A stretch of 19,410 nucleotides of DNA, taken from positions 1-19,410 of the forward strand of contig URAJ01000040.1 of NCBI GenBank assembly GCA_900545715.1. Direction: 5' to 3'. The translations under genes and the position numbers were made by a program. This document shows, one piece after another, positions 8,210 to 15,617 of the stretch. This DNA is from an uncultured Opitutales bacterium. Lineage in GTDB: Bacteria; Verrucomicrobiota; Verrucomicrobiia; Opitutales; Intestinicryptomonadaceae. The notes beneath the pieces were generated by a model. That model did not search any database, was not told where the DNA came from, and saw nothing but the letters and a program-made list of their open reading frames with translations. Each line of letters opens with the position of its first letter. The stretch's first letter is position 1.

Positions 8210-9100
8210 TTAAGATTTCTGGACAGCGAGAAGTCCGCTCCTCCCGGGGAAGGGCGACATCTCAATCTCGCAAACGGGCAGGGCGGCGCGGTTCGCGGAA
8301 AGCTCTTCGGCGCGCTTTTCGAGCGAATAAAATTCGGCTCCGCGCTTCTTCGCCTCCGACAAAAATCCGTCGAACCATTCCAAATACGCCATTCCTTCAA
8401 GCTCCGCGTGCGCCGTCATCACGGAGTATTTTTGCGATGCCATTTTGTCGAAGTGCATTTGCGAAACATCGCCTATTTTCACAATGCCGAGTATCTCGTC
8501 GAGCGTTGGAAGTGTCGAGGGAATTTGAATGGTCTTGAAAGTTTTCCCTCCCATTTTGGGAATGAATGCCGACTCTCCGCGAGAGTCCGACGCGTACAGC
8601 AGCCCGGCGGAATCCTCCAACGCGAGGGCGGCGGGCGATATCTGCCAGCCAGGAGCTCCGCAGCAGCGCGCAACACTACCAAACACTTTCTCAAATTCGG
8701 CGAGGGCGTTTGAAAATTCAGCCGCAACCTCGGTGTCGCGCATAGTGAACAGGTAGTCCTGCCATTTAAAGTGGTCCCAGCAGTGTATGCCGCATTCAAA
8801 GCCGTCTTTGGCAACGGCGCGCATGGTATCGGCGCACAGCCTCGCAATTTTTGGCGCGGGCAGCAGCGTGCCGTACATAAGCGTCTTTATGCCGTAGTTC
8901 CCCGCTACGTTCGACCTGAGGCATTTCTTTAAAAATCCCTTGCGGAAAATCCGGCGCAGCGCCTTGCCGGTGTTGTCCGGCCCAAACGAAAACAGAAAGG
9001 TTGCGGGCACCGAATGCTTTTTTAGCAGCGCCGCAAGCGCAGGAACCCCTTCGCGCGTCCCGCGATAGGTGTCGACGTCTATTTTTATTGCTATTTTCAT
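8210..9100 (-). CDS. arnD: ArnD-type deformylase (NodB-fold polysaccharide deacetylase family)
   Basis: In the known pathway ArnD removes the formyl group from 4-deoxy-4-formamido-L-arabinose-phosphoundecaprenol at the inner membrane, giving the L-Ara4N donor used to modify lipid A. The product has 296 residues, the same length class as the enterobacterial enzyme. It shows the family opening IDVDTYRGTREGVP (D8, D10), FSFGPDNTGKALRR, the metal-binding H106/H110 (GIHCWDHFKWQ), APGWQ (149-153), a SDSRG stretch (171-175), QIPSTLPTLDE (192-202) and TAHAELEG (229-236). These match ArnD better than generic chitin deacetylases. It follows the ArnA-type decarboxylase by 18 bases, which strongly supports the Arn assignment. 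No ArnB, ArnC or ArnT lies nearby, so the exact substrate is not certain. Confidence 0.86.
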   Translation of the reverse strand: MKIAIKIDVDTYRGTREGVPALAALLKKHSVPATFLFSFGPDNTGKALRRIFRKGFLKKCLRSNVAGNYGIKTLMYGTLLPAPKIARLCADTMRAVAKDGFECGIHCWDHFKWQDYLFTMRDTEVAAEFSNALAEFEKVFGSVARCCGAPGWQISPAALALEDSAGLLYASDSRGESAFIPKMGGKTFKTIQIPSTLPTLDEILGIVKIGDVSQMHFDKMASQKYSVMTAHAELEGMAYLEWFDGFLSEAKKRGAEFYSLEKRAEELSANRAALPVCEIEMSPFPGRSGLLAVQKS

Positions 9101-9118
9101 ACGGCTGAACCCGCGGAA

Positions 9119-10165
9119 TTATTCGGCGAGTTCGTAGTCCTTCTTCAAAAGATGGTAGTCGAGAGTGAGTTTCAGAGCGGTGCGCAAGTCGGTCGAAGGT
9201 TTCCACCCCAACACTTTTTCGGCTTGCTTTACTGACGGAACCCTGCGCGAAACGTCGGCGTAGCCCTCGCCGTAATAATCCTTCGCCGAAATTTCTTTTA
9301 TTTGCGCGTTTTTCGCGGCGGCGGCGTATTCAGGGTACTCCCCAAACAGCTCTATCAGCATCTCGGCAAGCTCTTTTATAGAATACTCCATATCGGGATT
9401 GCCTATGTTGAATATTTTCCCGTCGGCGCAGCCGTCTTTGTTTTCAAGGATTTTTAAAATGCATTCGACTCCGTCGTCTATGAACGTGAAGCTCCGCTTC
9501 TGCGCGCCTCCGTCCACGAGCATTATCGGTTTGCCGTTTATTATGTTGTGCGCAAATTGCGTGAGCACTCGCGACGACCCCTCTTTCGGAGCGGTGATGT
9601 CGTCGAGTTTCGGCCCTATGAAATTGAACGGCCTAAACAGAGTAAATTTCAATCCTTCGTGTTTCCCGTACGCCCATATTACGCGGTCTAGCATCTGCTT
9701 TATGCACGAATATATCCACCTCTCCTTCGCTATCGGCCCGAGCACAAGCGGAGATTCGTATTCGTCGAACTGCTTGTCGGGGCACATTCCGTAAACCTCG
9801 GAAGTTGACGGGAAGACTATGCGTTTGCCGTACTTTACGCACTTTTTAACTATGTCTATATTGGCTTCGTAGTCGAGGTGGTAAACCCTCAGCGGATCTT
9901 TGACGTACAGCGCGGGGGTTGCTATCGCAACGAGCGGCACTACGGTGTCGCAGGCTTTTATCTGTTCCTCCACCCAGTCCGCGTCTTTTATTATGTCTTT
10001 CTTCTGAAATTCAAAGCGCTCGCGCCCCAGGCAGTTTTGGATTTTATTCGACGCCAAATCGGCGCCGACTATCGTCCAATTTGTCTTCTTTAAAATTTTC
10101 CAGGCAAGCGACGAACCTATGAATCCGTTGACTCCCAATATTAAAATCTTTTTTGAGCTATTCAT
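9119..10165 (-). CDS. UDP-glucuronic acid oxidative decarboxylase, stand-alone ArnA C-terminal domain type
   Basis: The 348-residue short-chain dehydrogenase/reductase resembles the C-terminal half of ArnA, which converts UDP-glucuronate to UDP-4-keto-pentose with NAD+. Visible features are the Rossmann loop GVNGFIG (11-17), the stretch CDTVVPLVAIATP (72-84), PSTSEVYGM (119-127) holding the T-S-E trio that in ArnA marks decarboxylation, YxxxK as Y152/K156, LFRPFNFIGPKLD (177-188), GAQKRSFTFIDDG (220-232) and YADVSRRVPS (301-310), whose arginines match the ArnA catalytic arginine region. The N-terminal formyltransferase domain of bifunctional ArnA is absent; the frame starts directly at the dehydrogenase. 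ArnD follows 18 bases downstream. UDP-xylose synthase is a less likely alternative. Confidence 0.87.
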   Translation of the reverse strand: MNSSKKILILGVNGFIGSSLAWKILKKTNWTIVGADLASNKIQNCLGRERFEFQKKDIIKDADWVEEQIKACDTVVPLVAIATPALYVKDPLRVYHLDYEANIDIVKKCVKYGKRIVFPSTSEVYGMCPDKQFDEYESPLVLGPIAKERWIYSCIKQMLDRVIWAYGKHEGLKFTLFRPFNFIGPKLDDITAPKEGSSRVLTQFAHNIINGKPIMLVDGGAQKRSFTFIDDGVECILKILENKDGCADGKIFNIGNPDMEYSIKELAEMLIELFGEYPEYAAAAKNAQIKEISAKDYYGEGYADVSRRVPSVKQAEKVLGWKPSTDLRTALKLTLDYHLLKKDYELAE

Positions 10166-10270
10166 AAATTTTTCATTTTCTCTTTAAGCCCGCGCAAGGC
10201 AACACTTTTCGGCGCATTGGAATGCCGTTGAAAGCGTTTGCCGCGCGCGGGTGTGCCGCGTGCTGCGGCG

Positions 10271-12247
10271 CTATGCGTTCCCGTATGCGCGCACCTCCAA
10301 AATGGAGGCTTCCGATGCGCCGTTTGTAGAAAGGCACTTTATCGTTACACGTTTTATGGCTTCGGCGGGGAAGTCTATTACAACGCGCTTTTGGTAGTTG
10401 CCCTTTATTTCGGCGAGAGTTTTTTCGCGCCCGTTGGCGAGCTTTGCGCGCACTGTGAAGTCTTTGAGAGACTCCGGTTGCGGACCCTGTATCACCCGCT
10501 TTACAAATCCGGTTTCAAGCGTCGGCGTAAGCAGCCTCGAGCCGGTGTCGATGTTCAGTATCAGCCTCCCGATTTTCTGCGGGGCTTCCCATTCGATCGA
10601 AAGCTCCGGCTTTTCGGAAATCGGCGCTTTCCAGCGGTTTTCGACTGCCCCGGAGATGTCGTAGCACATTCCGGAAATTATGTTTTCGGGCTTGGTTCCG
10701 CCGCTCGAATTGCTCGCTGATATTTTTGCTTTCCGCGCGAGGTCGAGAGGATCGGAGTTTTTAACGCCCAAAATTATATGGCCGTCTTTGAGAAGATTCT
10801 GCTGGAGCTTGCCGACGAGTTCTGGCGACGCCGATATGTCTTTCGGGGCGCAGCCGGACTTTGCGCACATCGCGGCAGCCGTTCCCGCCGCCTGCCCGCC
10901 AACCGCGCACGAATTCATAACGCGCGTCGAAGTGAAGGCAAGGTGGCTAGCGCTTATATTGCGCCCCGCCATCATTAGGTTCGACAATCCCTTCGCGCAC
11001 ATTATCGAAAGCGGAAGGTTGTAAAACGGCACTTTGCCGCCGTAGATAGCGGGCTTCTTGCCGCTCGCGTAAAAGCCCTCGGAGGTCTGGTCTTCAAGCG
11101 GCCAGCCCACGGCGCCTATCTGGTCGGGCATTGAGCTCCAATTCTTCTCTATGTCGTGCTGCGTAAATATGTGCTCGCCGACTACCCTGTAGCTATCGCG
11201 CTTGCCGGGAATCATACCGATAAAATCTATCGCGCGGTTGGCAGTCTCGGGGTATTTCCCGCTGTTCTTTATATAGTCCCAGACTCCCAGCACTATCGAC
11301 AAAAGTTCAAAGCGTATTACTTCGTTGTCGCGGATTGTGTCCGCCATTCCGCCGTGCGATATAAACCAGTAGCCGTAGTCGAATCCCCATTTAGCGGGAT
11401 TGCGCAGTTTTAGGTCGTCTTCGGTTATTTTCTTCGCCCACGGCGGCGCCTTGAAGGATACGGGCTTTCCGCAGTCTTTCGAGGTAAACATTATGGAGCT
11501 GCATAGATGCTTGCCCCTCTCGTAAGTGTCGGCGAGCGGCTCCCCGTATTTCTCGGACCCCTCCCTGCCGTTCATAAGCTCAGCGCCGGATTCCATCGCA
11601 AGGCGCGAGTCGCCCGTGCTGTCTATGTAGATTTTCGCCTTTATACGGTAGATTTTTAGCGTTTTGTCGCTGCGCGCATACACTGCGGTTATCTTGCCGC
11701 CGTCGGTATCGGCGGAATATACGGCGGTGTCGAGCAAAAGGGTGAGGTTGGGTTCGGTCACGCACTTGTCGTACAACATCAGGTCCCACATGTCCCATGA
11801 CCTCTGGGGATTGTTGGCGGCGTTTTCAAGTTTTAGCTCCTCAATTATTCCGGCCTCGCGCCAGCCCCATTTGTCGCCGTCAACGCCGAGCGGGTGCATT
11901 TTTATCTCGCTGCTCGAATTCCCTCCGAGCCTCGACCTATCCTGGACGAGTATCGTCTTCGCGCCGTTGCGCGCCGAAGCGAGCGCCGCGCAAATTCCCG
12001 CAAGCCCGCCGCCTGCCACCATAACGTCGCAATCAAGCTCTTCTTTCGCCATGTTCGGCTCGGCGTCGAAATCGAACTTCCTGCCGGTTGTCTTGGCTTC
12101 TATCGCCCTTCCTATGGGACTTTTAGCGGCGCTGTCCGCGCGCGCCTCCGGCACGCTCACCATCAGCGTATATCCCAACAGCGACATTGTCGAGGCGCTC
12201 AAAAATTCCCTGCGCCCGAATGTTTGTGCTAAATTTTGAGGTTTCAT
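10271..12247 (-). CDS. Tat-exported FAD-dependent oxidoreductase with C-terminal discoidin-like domain
   Basis: The 658-residue product starts with a twin-arginine signal (GRREFLSAS, R12/R13), a hydrophobic segment and a likely cut near EARA, so it is probably folded with FAD in the cytoplasm and moved to the periplasm. The FAD-binding Rossmann motif is VAGGGLAG (77-84), with the ribose-binding acid D103 and GGNSSSE (108-114). DSTGD (209-213) and a C-terminal NLMMAGRNISAS...GGQAAGTAAA region complete the FAD-oxidoreductase fold (PF12831-like). Residues ~520-658 form a separate beta-rich module resembling a discoidin/F5-8C carbohydrate-binding domain. The substrate is unknown; oxidation of a sugar or glycan is a guess from the module and neighbours. 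It lies 55 bases after the DTW-like gene and 105 before the decarboxylase gene. Confidence 0.85.
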   Translation of the reverse strand: MKPQNLAQTFGRREFLSASTMSLLGYTLMVSVPEARADSAAKSPIGRAIEAKTTGRKFDFDAEPNMAKEELDCDVMVAGGGLAGICAALASARNGAKTILVQDRSRLGGNSSSEIKMHPLGVDGDKWGWREAGIIEELKLENAANNPQRSWDMWDLMLYDKCVTEPNLTLLLDTAVYSADTDGGKITAVYARSDKTLKIYRIKAKIYIDSTGDSRLAMESGAELMNGREGSEKYGEPLADTYERGKHLCSSIMFTSKDCGKPVSFKAPPWAKKITEDDLKLRNPAKWGFDYGYWFISHGGMADTIRDNEVIRFELLSIVLGVWDYIKNSGKYPETANRAIDFIGMIPGKRDSYRVVGEHIFTQHDIEKNWSSMPDQIGAVGWPLEDQTSEGFYASGKKPAIYGGKVPFYNLPLSIMCAKGLSNLMMAGRNISASHLAFTSTRVMNSCAVGGQAAGTAAAMCAKSGCAPKDISASPELVGKLQQNLLKDGHIILGVKNSDPLDLARKAKISASNSSGGTKPENIISGMCYDISGAVENRWKAPISEKPELSIEWEAPQKIGRLILNIDTGSRLLTPTLETGFVKRVIQGPQPESLKDFTVRAKLANGREKTLAEIKGNYQKRVVIDFPAEAIKRVTIKCLSTNGASEASILEVRAYGNA

Positions 12248-12302
12248 ATAAATATTATTCCCGCAAAAAATCCCGCGGGCAACATTAAAATTCCAACTTT
12301 GC

Positions 12303-12803
12303 TCAATCGCAAAATACGCTCTCAGATTCGTCGAAAAAGTCAGCGGACGGAATGTCGGAAAGCCACCCGTTTATCTCGATAAACTTTTTGGCGAACGGGT
12401 AGCCCTTCAATACAGTAGGGTCGGGCGAGCCCGAAAATTTCAAGGCGGCGTACAGCGCCTCGATTGTCGCCAGGCCATCGGGGTCGGAAAATACCTTGGA
12501 AACCCGCGGATAGGCGGTGCGCACGCTTTGTGGTATTGAACGCGGAATAAAGTCGCCGCGCACTTTGGCGCGTATCGACGGCAAAAGCCGCCATGTGCTG
12601 TCGAGCAAGAGTATCGGCTTTCCGCCGTCTGCGGGCGTAATTGGCGGCGCGCCTATTTCAAGAAGAATAAATCCTCCAGCGTCGAACAAAAAATTTTCGG
12701 TAGCCTTAAAGAATTCAAAGTCGGCCCTCCCGTGCAGATGCCTAAGGGAGCACTTTTTCAAATTTTCACGCGGGTGGCGTATTACTGTGACTTTCGAGCC
12801 CAT
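12303..12803 (-). CDS. DTW/Tsr3-like protein, possible RNA aminocarboxypropyltransferase
   Basis: The 166-residue protein has LLLDSTWRLLPSI (65-77), close to the DGTW motif that names the DTW domain, and DPDGLATIEALYAAL (107-121), matching the L/S-T-x-EA helix of that family. DTW and Tsr3 proteins transfer the 3-amino-3-carboxypropyl group of S-adenosylmethionine to uridine in tRNA or rRNA. The ATG overlaps the queC stop by one base (TAATG on the minus strand), so the two are translationally coupled, and the shared theme would be RNA modification. The sequence is shorter and more divergent than bacterial TapT proteins and lacks an obvious N-terminal zinc-cysteine cluster, so activity is not assured. 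Confidence 0.58.
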   Translation of the reverse strand: MGSKVTVIRHPRENLKKCSLRHLHGRADFEFFKATENFLFDAGGFILLEIGAPPITPADGGKPILLLDSTWRLLPSIRAKVRGDFIPRSIPQSVRTAYPRVSKVFSDPDGLATIEALYAALKFSGSPDPTVLKGYPFAKKFIEINGWLSDIPSADFFDESESVFCD

Positions 12804-13474
12804 TAGCCAAGATATTCCGTAGGATCCGGAACTCCGGCGAGTTCAAATGCCTCGCGCCTCTCCATGCACGTTCCGCACTTCCCGCAGTGCTTCTCGCCCC
12901 CCTTATAGCACGACCATGTGAGCGAAAAATCCACACCCAAATCGGCTCCGAGCCTTACTATGTCGGCCTTTGTCATGCCAACGAACGGGCGCTCCAAGCC
13001 AATCGGATAGTAGTGGCAGAGCGCCAAAGCCCTTTCCATGGCTTCCGTAAATTCTGGGCGGCAGTCGGGGTATATGGCATGGTCTCCGGAATGCGCCGCG
13101 TAGGCAACGGCTTGCGCACCCACTGCTATCGCGCGCGCCGCGGCAAGAGAGAGCATTATCATATTCCTGTTGGGGACAACAGTGGATTTCATATTGGACT
13201 CGTAGTACTTGCCTTCGGGAACTTCAACGTCCCTGTCGGTAAGGGAATTATTCCCGAACATCGGCGCGAGTGCGGATATGTCCGCCAGATAAAAGTCTAT
13301 ATTCAATTTGCGGCAATTTTCCTTGGCGAACTCCATTTCTTTGGAATGCCTTTGTCCGTACAAAAAACCAATCGCGCCCGCCACGCGCGACTGCGCTGCA
13401 AGTTTATGCAATAAAACGGTCGAGTCGAGCCCGCCCGAATACACAACCATAACTTTTCCGCTATCACTTCCCAT
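12803..13474 (-). CDS. queC: 7-cyano-7-deazaguanine synthase
   Basis: QueC uses ATP and ammonia to turn 7-carboxy-7-deazaguanine into preQ0 in queuosine biosynthesis. The 223-residue length is normal. The pyrophosphatase loop is YSGGLDST (12-19); VVPNRNMIML (99-108) and AAHSGDHAIYPDCRPEF (126-142) are typical of the family. The four zinc-binding cysteines are C189, C197, C200 and C203 (CYKGGEKHCGKCGTC). It is the first gene of a minus-strand run that continues to 4652 and overlaps the next gene by one base. I saw no preQ1 riboswitch pattern in the ~90 bases before it. The other queuosine genes (queD, queE, folE) are not in the window. Confidence 0.96.
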   Translation of the reverse strand: MGSDSGKVMVVYSGGLDSTVLLHKLAAQSRVAGAIGFLYGQRHSKEMEFAKENCRKLNIDFYLADISALAPMFGNNSLTDRDVEVPEGKYYESNMKSTVVPNRNMIMLSLAAARAIAVGAQAVAYAAHSGDHAIYPDCRPEFTEAMERALALCHYYPIGLERPFVGMTKADIVRLGADLGVDFSLTWSCYKGGEKHCGKCGTCMERREAFELAGVPDPTEYLG

Positions 13475-13661
13475 TTATTTTACGAGTTTGCATCCAACTC
13501 CCCGCAAGGCAAGCGTAATCGCCACTTTTTATCTCTATTCTTAATAGTGTGAAAATCAGTATATTGTGTGCAGAAATTCCGCAAAAAATCTCATTCGTCT
13601 GTATTTTGGTTTGCATATTGCAGGGTTTTTCGCAATTAATAGTTCCAAATTTTTATATCAT

Positions 13662-15422
13662 ATGGGAACGGCATTACAAATTCTCGGAAGCCTCGGTCTT
13701 TTCCTCTACGGAATGAAACTAATGAGCGAAGGGCTCCAAAAAGTTTCGGGCGAACGCTTGCGAACAGTCATGCGCTCTATGGCGGGAAACCGATTTAAGG
13801 GGGTTTTCTCGGGAACTCTGGTAACGGCCGTCATACAGTCGTCTTCGGCCACGACAGTTATGGTCGTAAGCTTCGTAAACGCCGGCCTGCTTACACTCCG
13901 CGAAAGTATCGGCGTAATAATGGGCGCAAACCTCGGTACCACCACTACGGCTTGGATTATCGCCGCCCTCGGTTTTAAACTCGAACTTTCGTCCCTCGCG
14001 CTCCCGCTCGTGGGATTCGGCGTAATAATATCGTTCTGCAAAAAACCGGGGTGGCGAAGCACGGGAGAGCTATTTGTGGGCCTCGGCCTGCTTCTCATGG
14101 GGCTCGACTTCCTAAAATCCTCTGTGCCGGACATGAATCCGGAGTCCGTCGCGCTCGAATGGCTCCAACGATACTCGAATATGGGGTTCTTGTCGGTGCT
14201 CCTATTTCTCGCATTCGGTGTGCTGTTTACGATTATTGTACAGTCCTCAAGCGTGGCTGTCGCTATCACAATAACAATGGCGGCCAAGGGCTGGATAGAT
14301 TTCGACCTTTCCGCCGCTATTGTTTTGGGTGAAAATATCGGCACTACCATCACTGCGAACATTGCGGCAATCACGGCAAATCTCGCCGCAAAAAGAGCGG
14401 CTATCGCACACTTTGTATTCAACGTTCTTGGCGTAATATGGGTGCTGTGCGTCTTCTATTTATTCCTCGAAATGATTAAATGGATAGTTCCGCTCAATCC
14501 AAATCCCGATGCCGCCACTCTCGCCGCCATGGGCATTTCCAATTTCGATTCACTGACGGGCGCCGCGCGCGAAGCCGCGCTAATGAAGCTCGCAATTCCG
14601 GAACGTCTCGCTATGTTCCATACGATGTTCAACTTCTGCAATATCTGCCTGCTTATAAGCTTTGTTCCGCAAATAGAAAAAATAACTTGCTGGATTCTCA
14701 GAAGCAAGCCGGACAGGAAACACCGCACAGCAGTGCAGCGCCTCGAATATCTGTCGAGCAATGTTGCGGAAATGGGAGAGCTCGCGCTATTTGAAGGCCA
14801 AAAGGAACTTGTGAGGCTCGCGGAAATGTCGGGTGATATGTTCAATGGTTTCGTAAAGGTAATTCAGAAGCCAAATGAAGACCTAAGCGAGGAAGTCGCC
14901 AGATTGCGCGACTTGGAGGAGGAATCCGACAAGCTCTCGATGGCTCTTACCTCATTCTTCGTCCAATGTTCCTCCCATGAGCTAAGCCAAAACAGCATAA
15001 AAATCGTCACCAGAAACATGATTATCGTTCCGGAGCTCGAAGAAATGTGCGATTCCTGTTATAGGCTCATTACTCTCGCCCGCAAAAGATACCGCAGGCA
15101 GCTTATGGACCAAATATTGCAGTCTCCGGCTTTCATAGAATTTTGCGCCGAAATGAACAAGTTTGTCGATTTCGCCGACAAGAGCCTGAATAAAACATCA
15201 ATTCCAAAGGCCGACATAGAAAGCGCGGCGGCAATGCGCAAGAAGCTCGACAGCGTAAGGAAATCGCTCAGGAGAGCCGCAATTTCACAGATGGAAGTGG
15301 GCGGCGTGACGCGCGGCGGCATTTTGTTTATTGAAATACTGTCGGCTTGCGAAAGGGTTAACTCGCACGCGATGAATATTCTCGAAGCAATAAACCTAAA
15401 GAGCATTTTTAACGAAAACTAA
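13662..15422 (+). CDS. Na+/phosphate cotransporter family protein with PhoU-like domain
   Basis: The 586-residue inner-membrane protein belongs to the NptA/YjbB family, which moves phosphate with sodium. The repeated signature QSSS occurs at 59-62 (QSSSATTVMV) and 194-197 (QSSSVAVAIT), each followed by a G-x-N-I/L-GTT motif (GANLGTTTTAW, GENIGTTITAN), giving the two inverted halves. Hydrophobic segments fill the first ~360 residues. The last ~200 are charged and helical, like a PhoU domain. The frame is open from a GTG at 13566, but the ATG at 13662 directly before the first membrane helix (MGTALQILGSLGLFLYGMKL) is more likely. It is divergent from queC across 187 bases. YjbB-type members can export phosphate, so direction is not settled. 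Confidence 0.92.
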   Translation: MGTALQILGSLGLFLYGMKLMSEGLQKVSGERLRTVMRSMAGNRFKGVFSGTLVTAVIQSSSATTVMVVSFVNAGLLTLRESIGVIMGANLGTTTTAWIIAALGFKLELSSLALPLVGFGVIISFCKKPGWRSTGELFVGLGLLLMGLDFLKSSVPDMNPESVALEWLQRYSNMGFLSVLLFLAFGVLFTIIVQSSSVAVAITITMAAKGWIDFDLSAAIVLGENIGTTITANIAAITANLAAKRAAIAHFVFNVLGVIWVLCVFYLFLEMIKWIVPLNPNPDAATLAAMGISNFDSLTGAAREAALMKLAIPERLAMFHTMFNFCNICLLISFVPQIEKITCWILRSKPDRKHRTAVQRLEYLSSNVAEMGELALFEGQKELVRLAEMSGDMFNGFVKVIQKPNEDLSEEVARLRDLEEESDKLSMALTSFFVQCSSHELSQNSIKIVTRNMIIVPELEEMCDSCYRLITLARKRYRRQLMDQILQSPAFIEFCAEMNKFVDFADKSLNKTSIPKADIESAAAMRKKLDSVRKSLRRAAISQMEVGGVTRGGILFIEILSACERVNSHAMNILEAINLKSIFNEN

Positions 15423-15430
15423 TAAAAACG

Positions 15431-15447
15431 CAAATAGAGCCTATTTG
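15431..15447 (+). repeat. Short perfect inverted repeat before the terminator
   Basis: CAAATAG at 15431-15437 and CTATTTG at 15441-15447 form a 7-bp hairpin with a three-base loop, directly after the transporter stop codon and before the main terminator stem. It may stabilise the transcript end. Confidence 0.45.
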
Positions 15448-15453
15448 CCCAAC

Positions 15454-15483
15454 GCCTCCGCAAACAGCGGAGGCTCTTTTTTT
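15454..15483 (+). terminator. Rho-independent terminator after the phosphate transporter
   Basis: A perfect 8-bp stem GCCTCCGC (15454-15461) / GCGGAGGC (15467-15474) with a five-base loop precedes TCTTTTTTT. It separates the transporter gene from the GspL/M-like pair. Confidence 0.9.
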
Positions 15484-15617
15484 GCCGGCAAGATCCGCAA
15501 AATTTGGGATTATTTTAATGTGCTGCCCGATGCCCTAAAAAGCGCAATTTTTGCGCCGCAAAAACTTTTACTTGCCCTTTGTGAAACTTTGTGTGATATG
15601 AAATGTTAAAATAAGTG

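Noticed and set aside
8197..8538. Overlapping Arg/Ser-rich frames on both strands near the arnD end
   Set aside because: Their composition is that of out-of-frame GC-rich coding sequence; ArnD motifs fix the true frame.
10238..10720. 160-codon forward frame opposite the end of the FAD oxidoreductase
   Set aside because: It is antisense to the discoidin-like region and has no motif.
13475..13565. Possible preQ1 riboswitch before queC
   Set aside because: On the minus strand I found neither the compact GGTT/AACC pseudoknot pattern of class I nor any other convincing aptamer.
13706..14422. 238-codon minus-strand frame opposite the phosphate transporter
   Set aside because: It lies wholly inside a clear plus-strand Na/Pi cotransporter gene and is a shadow of its codon bias.
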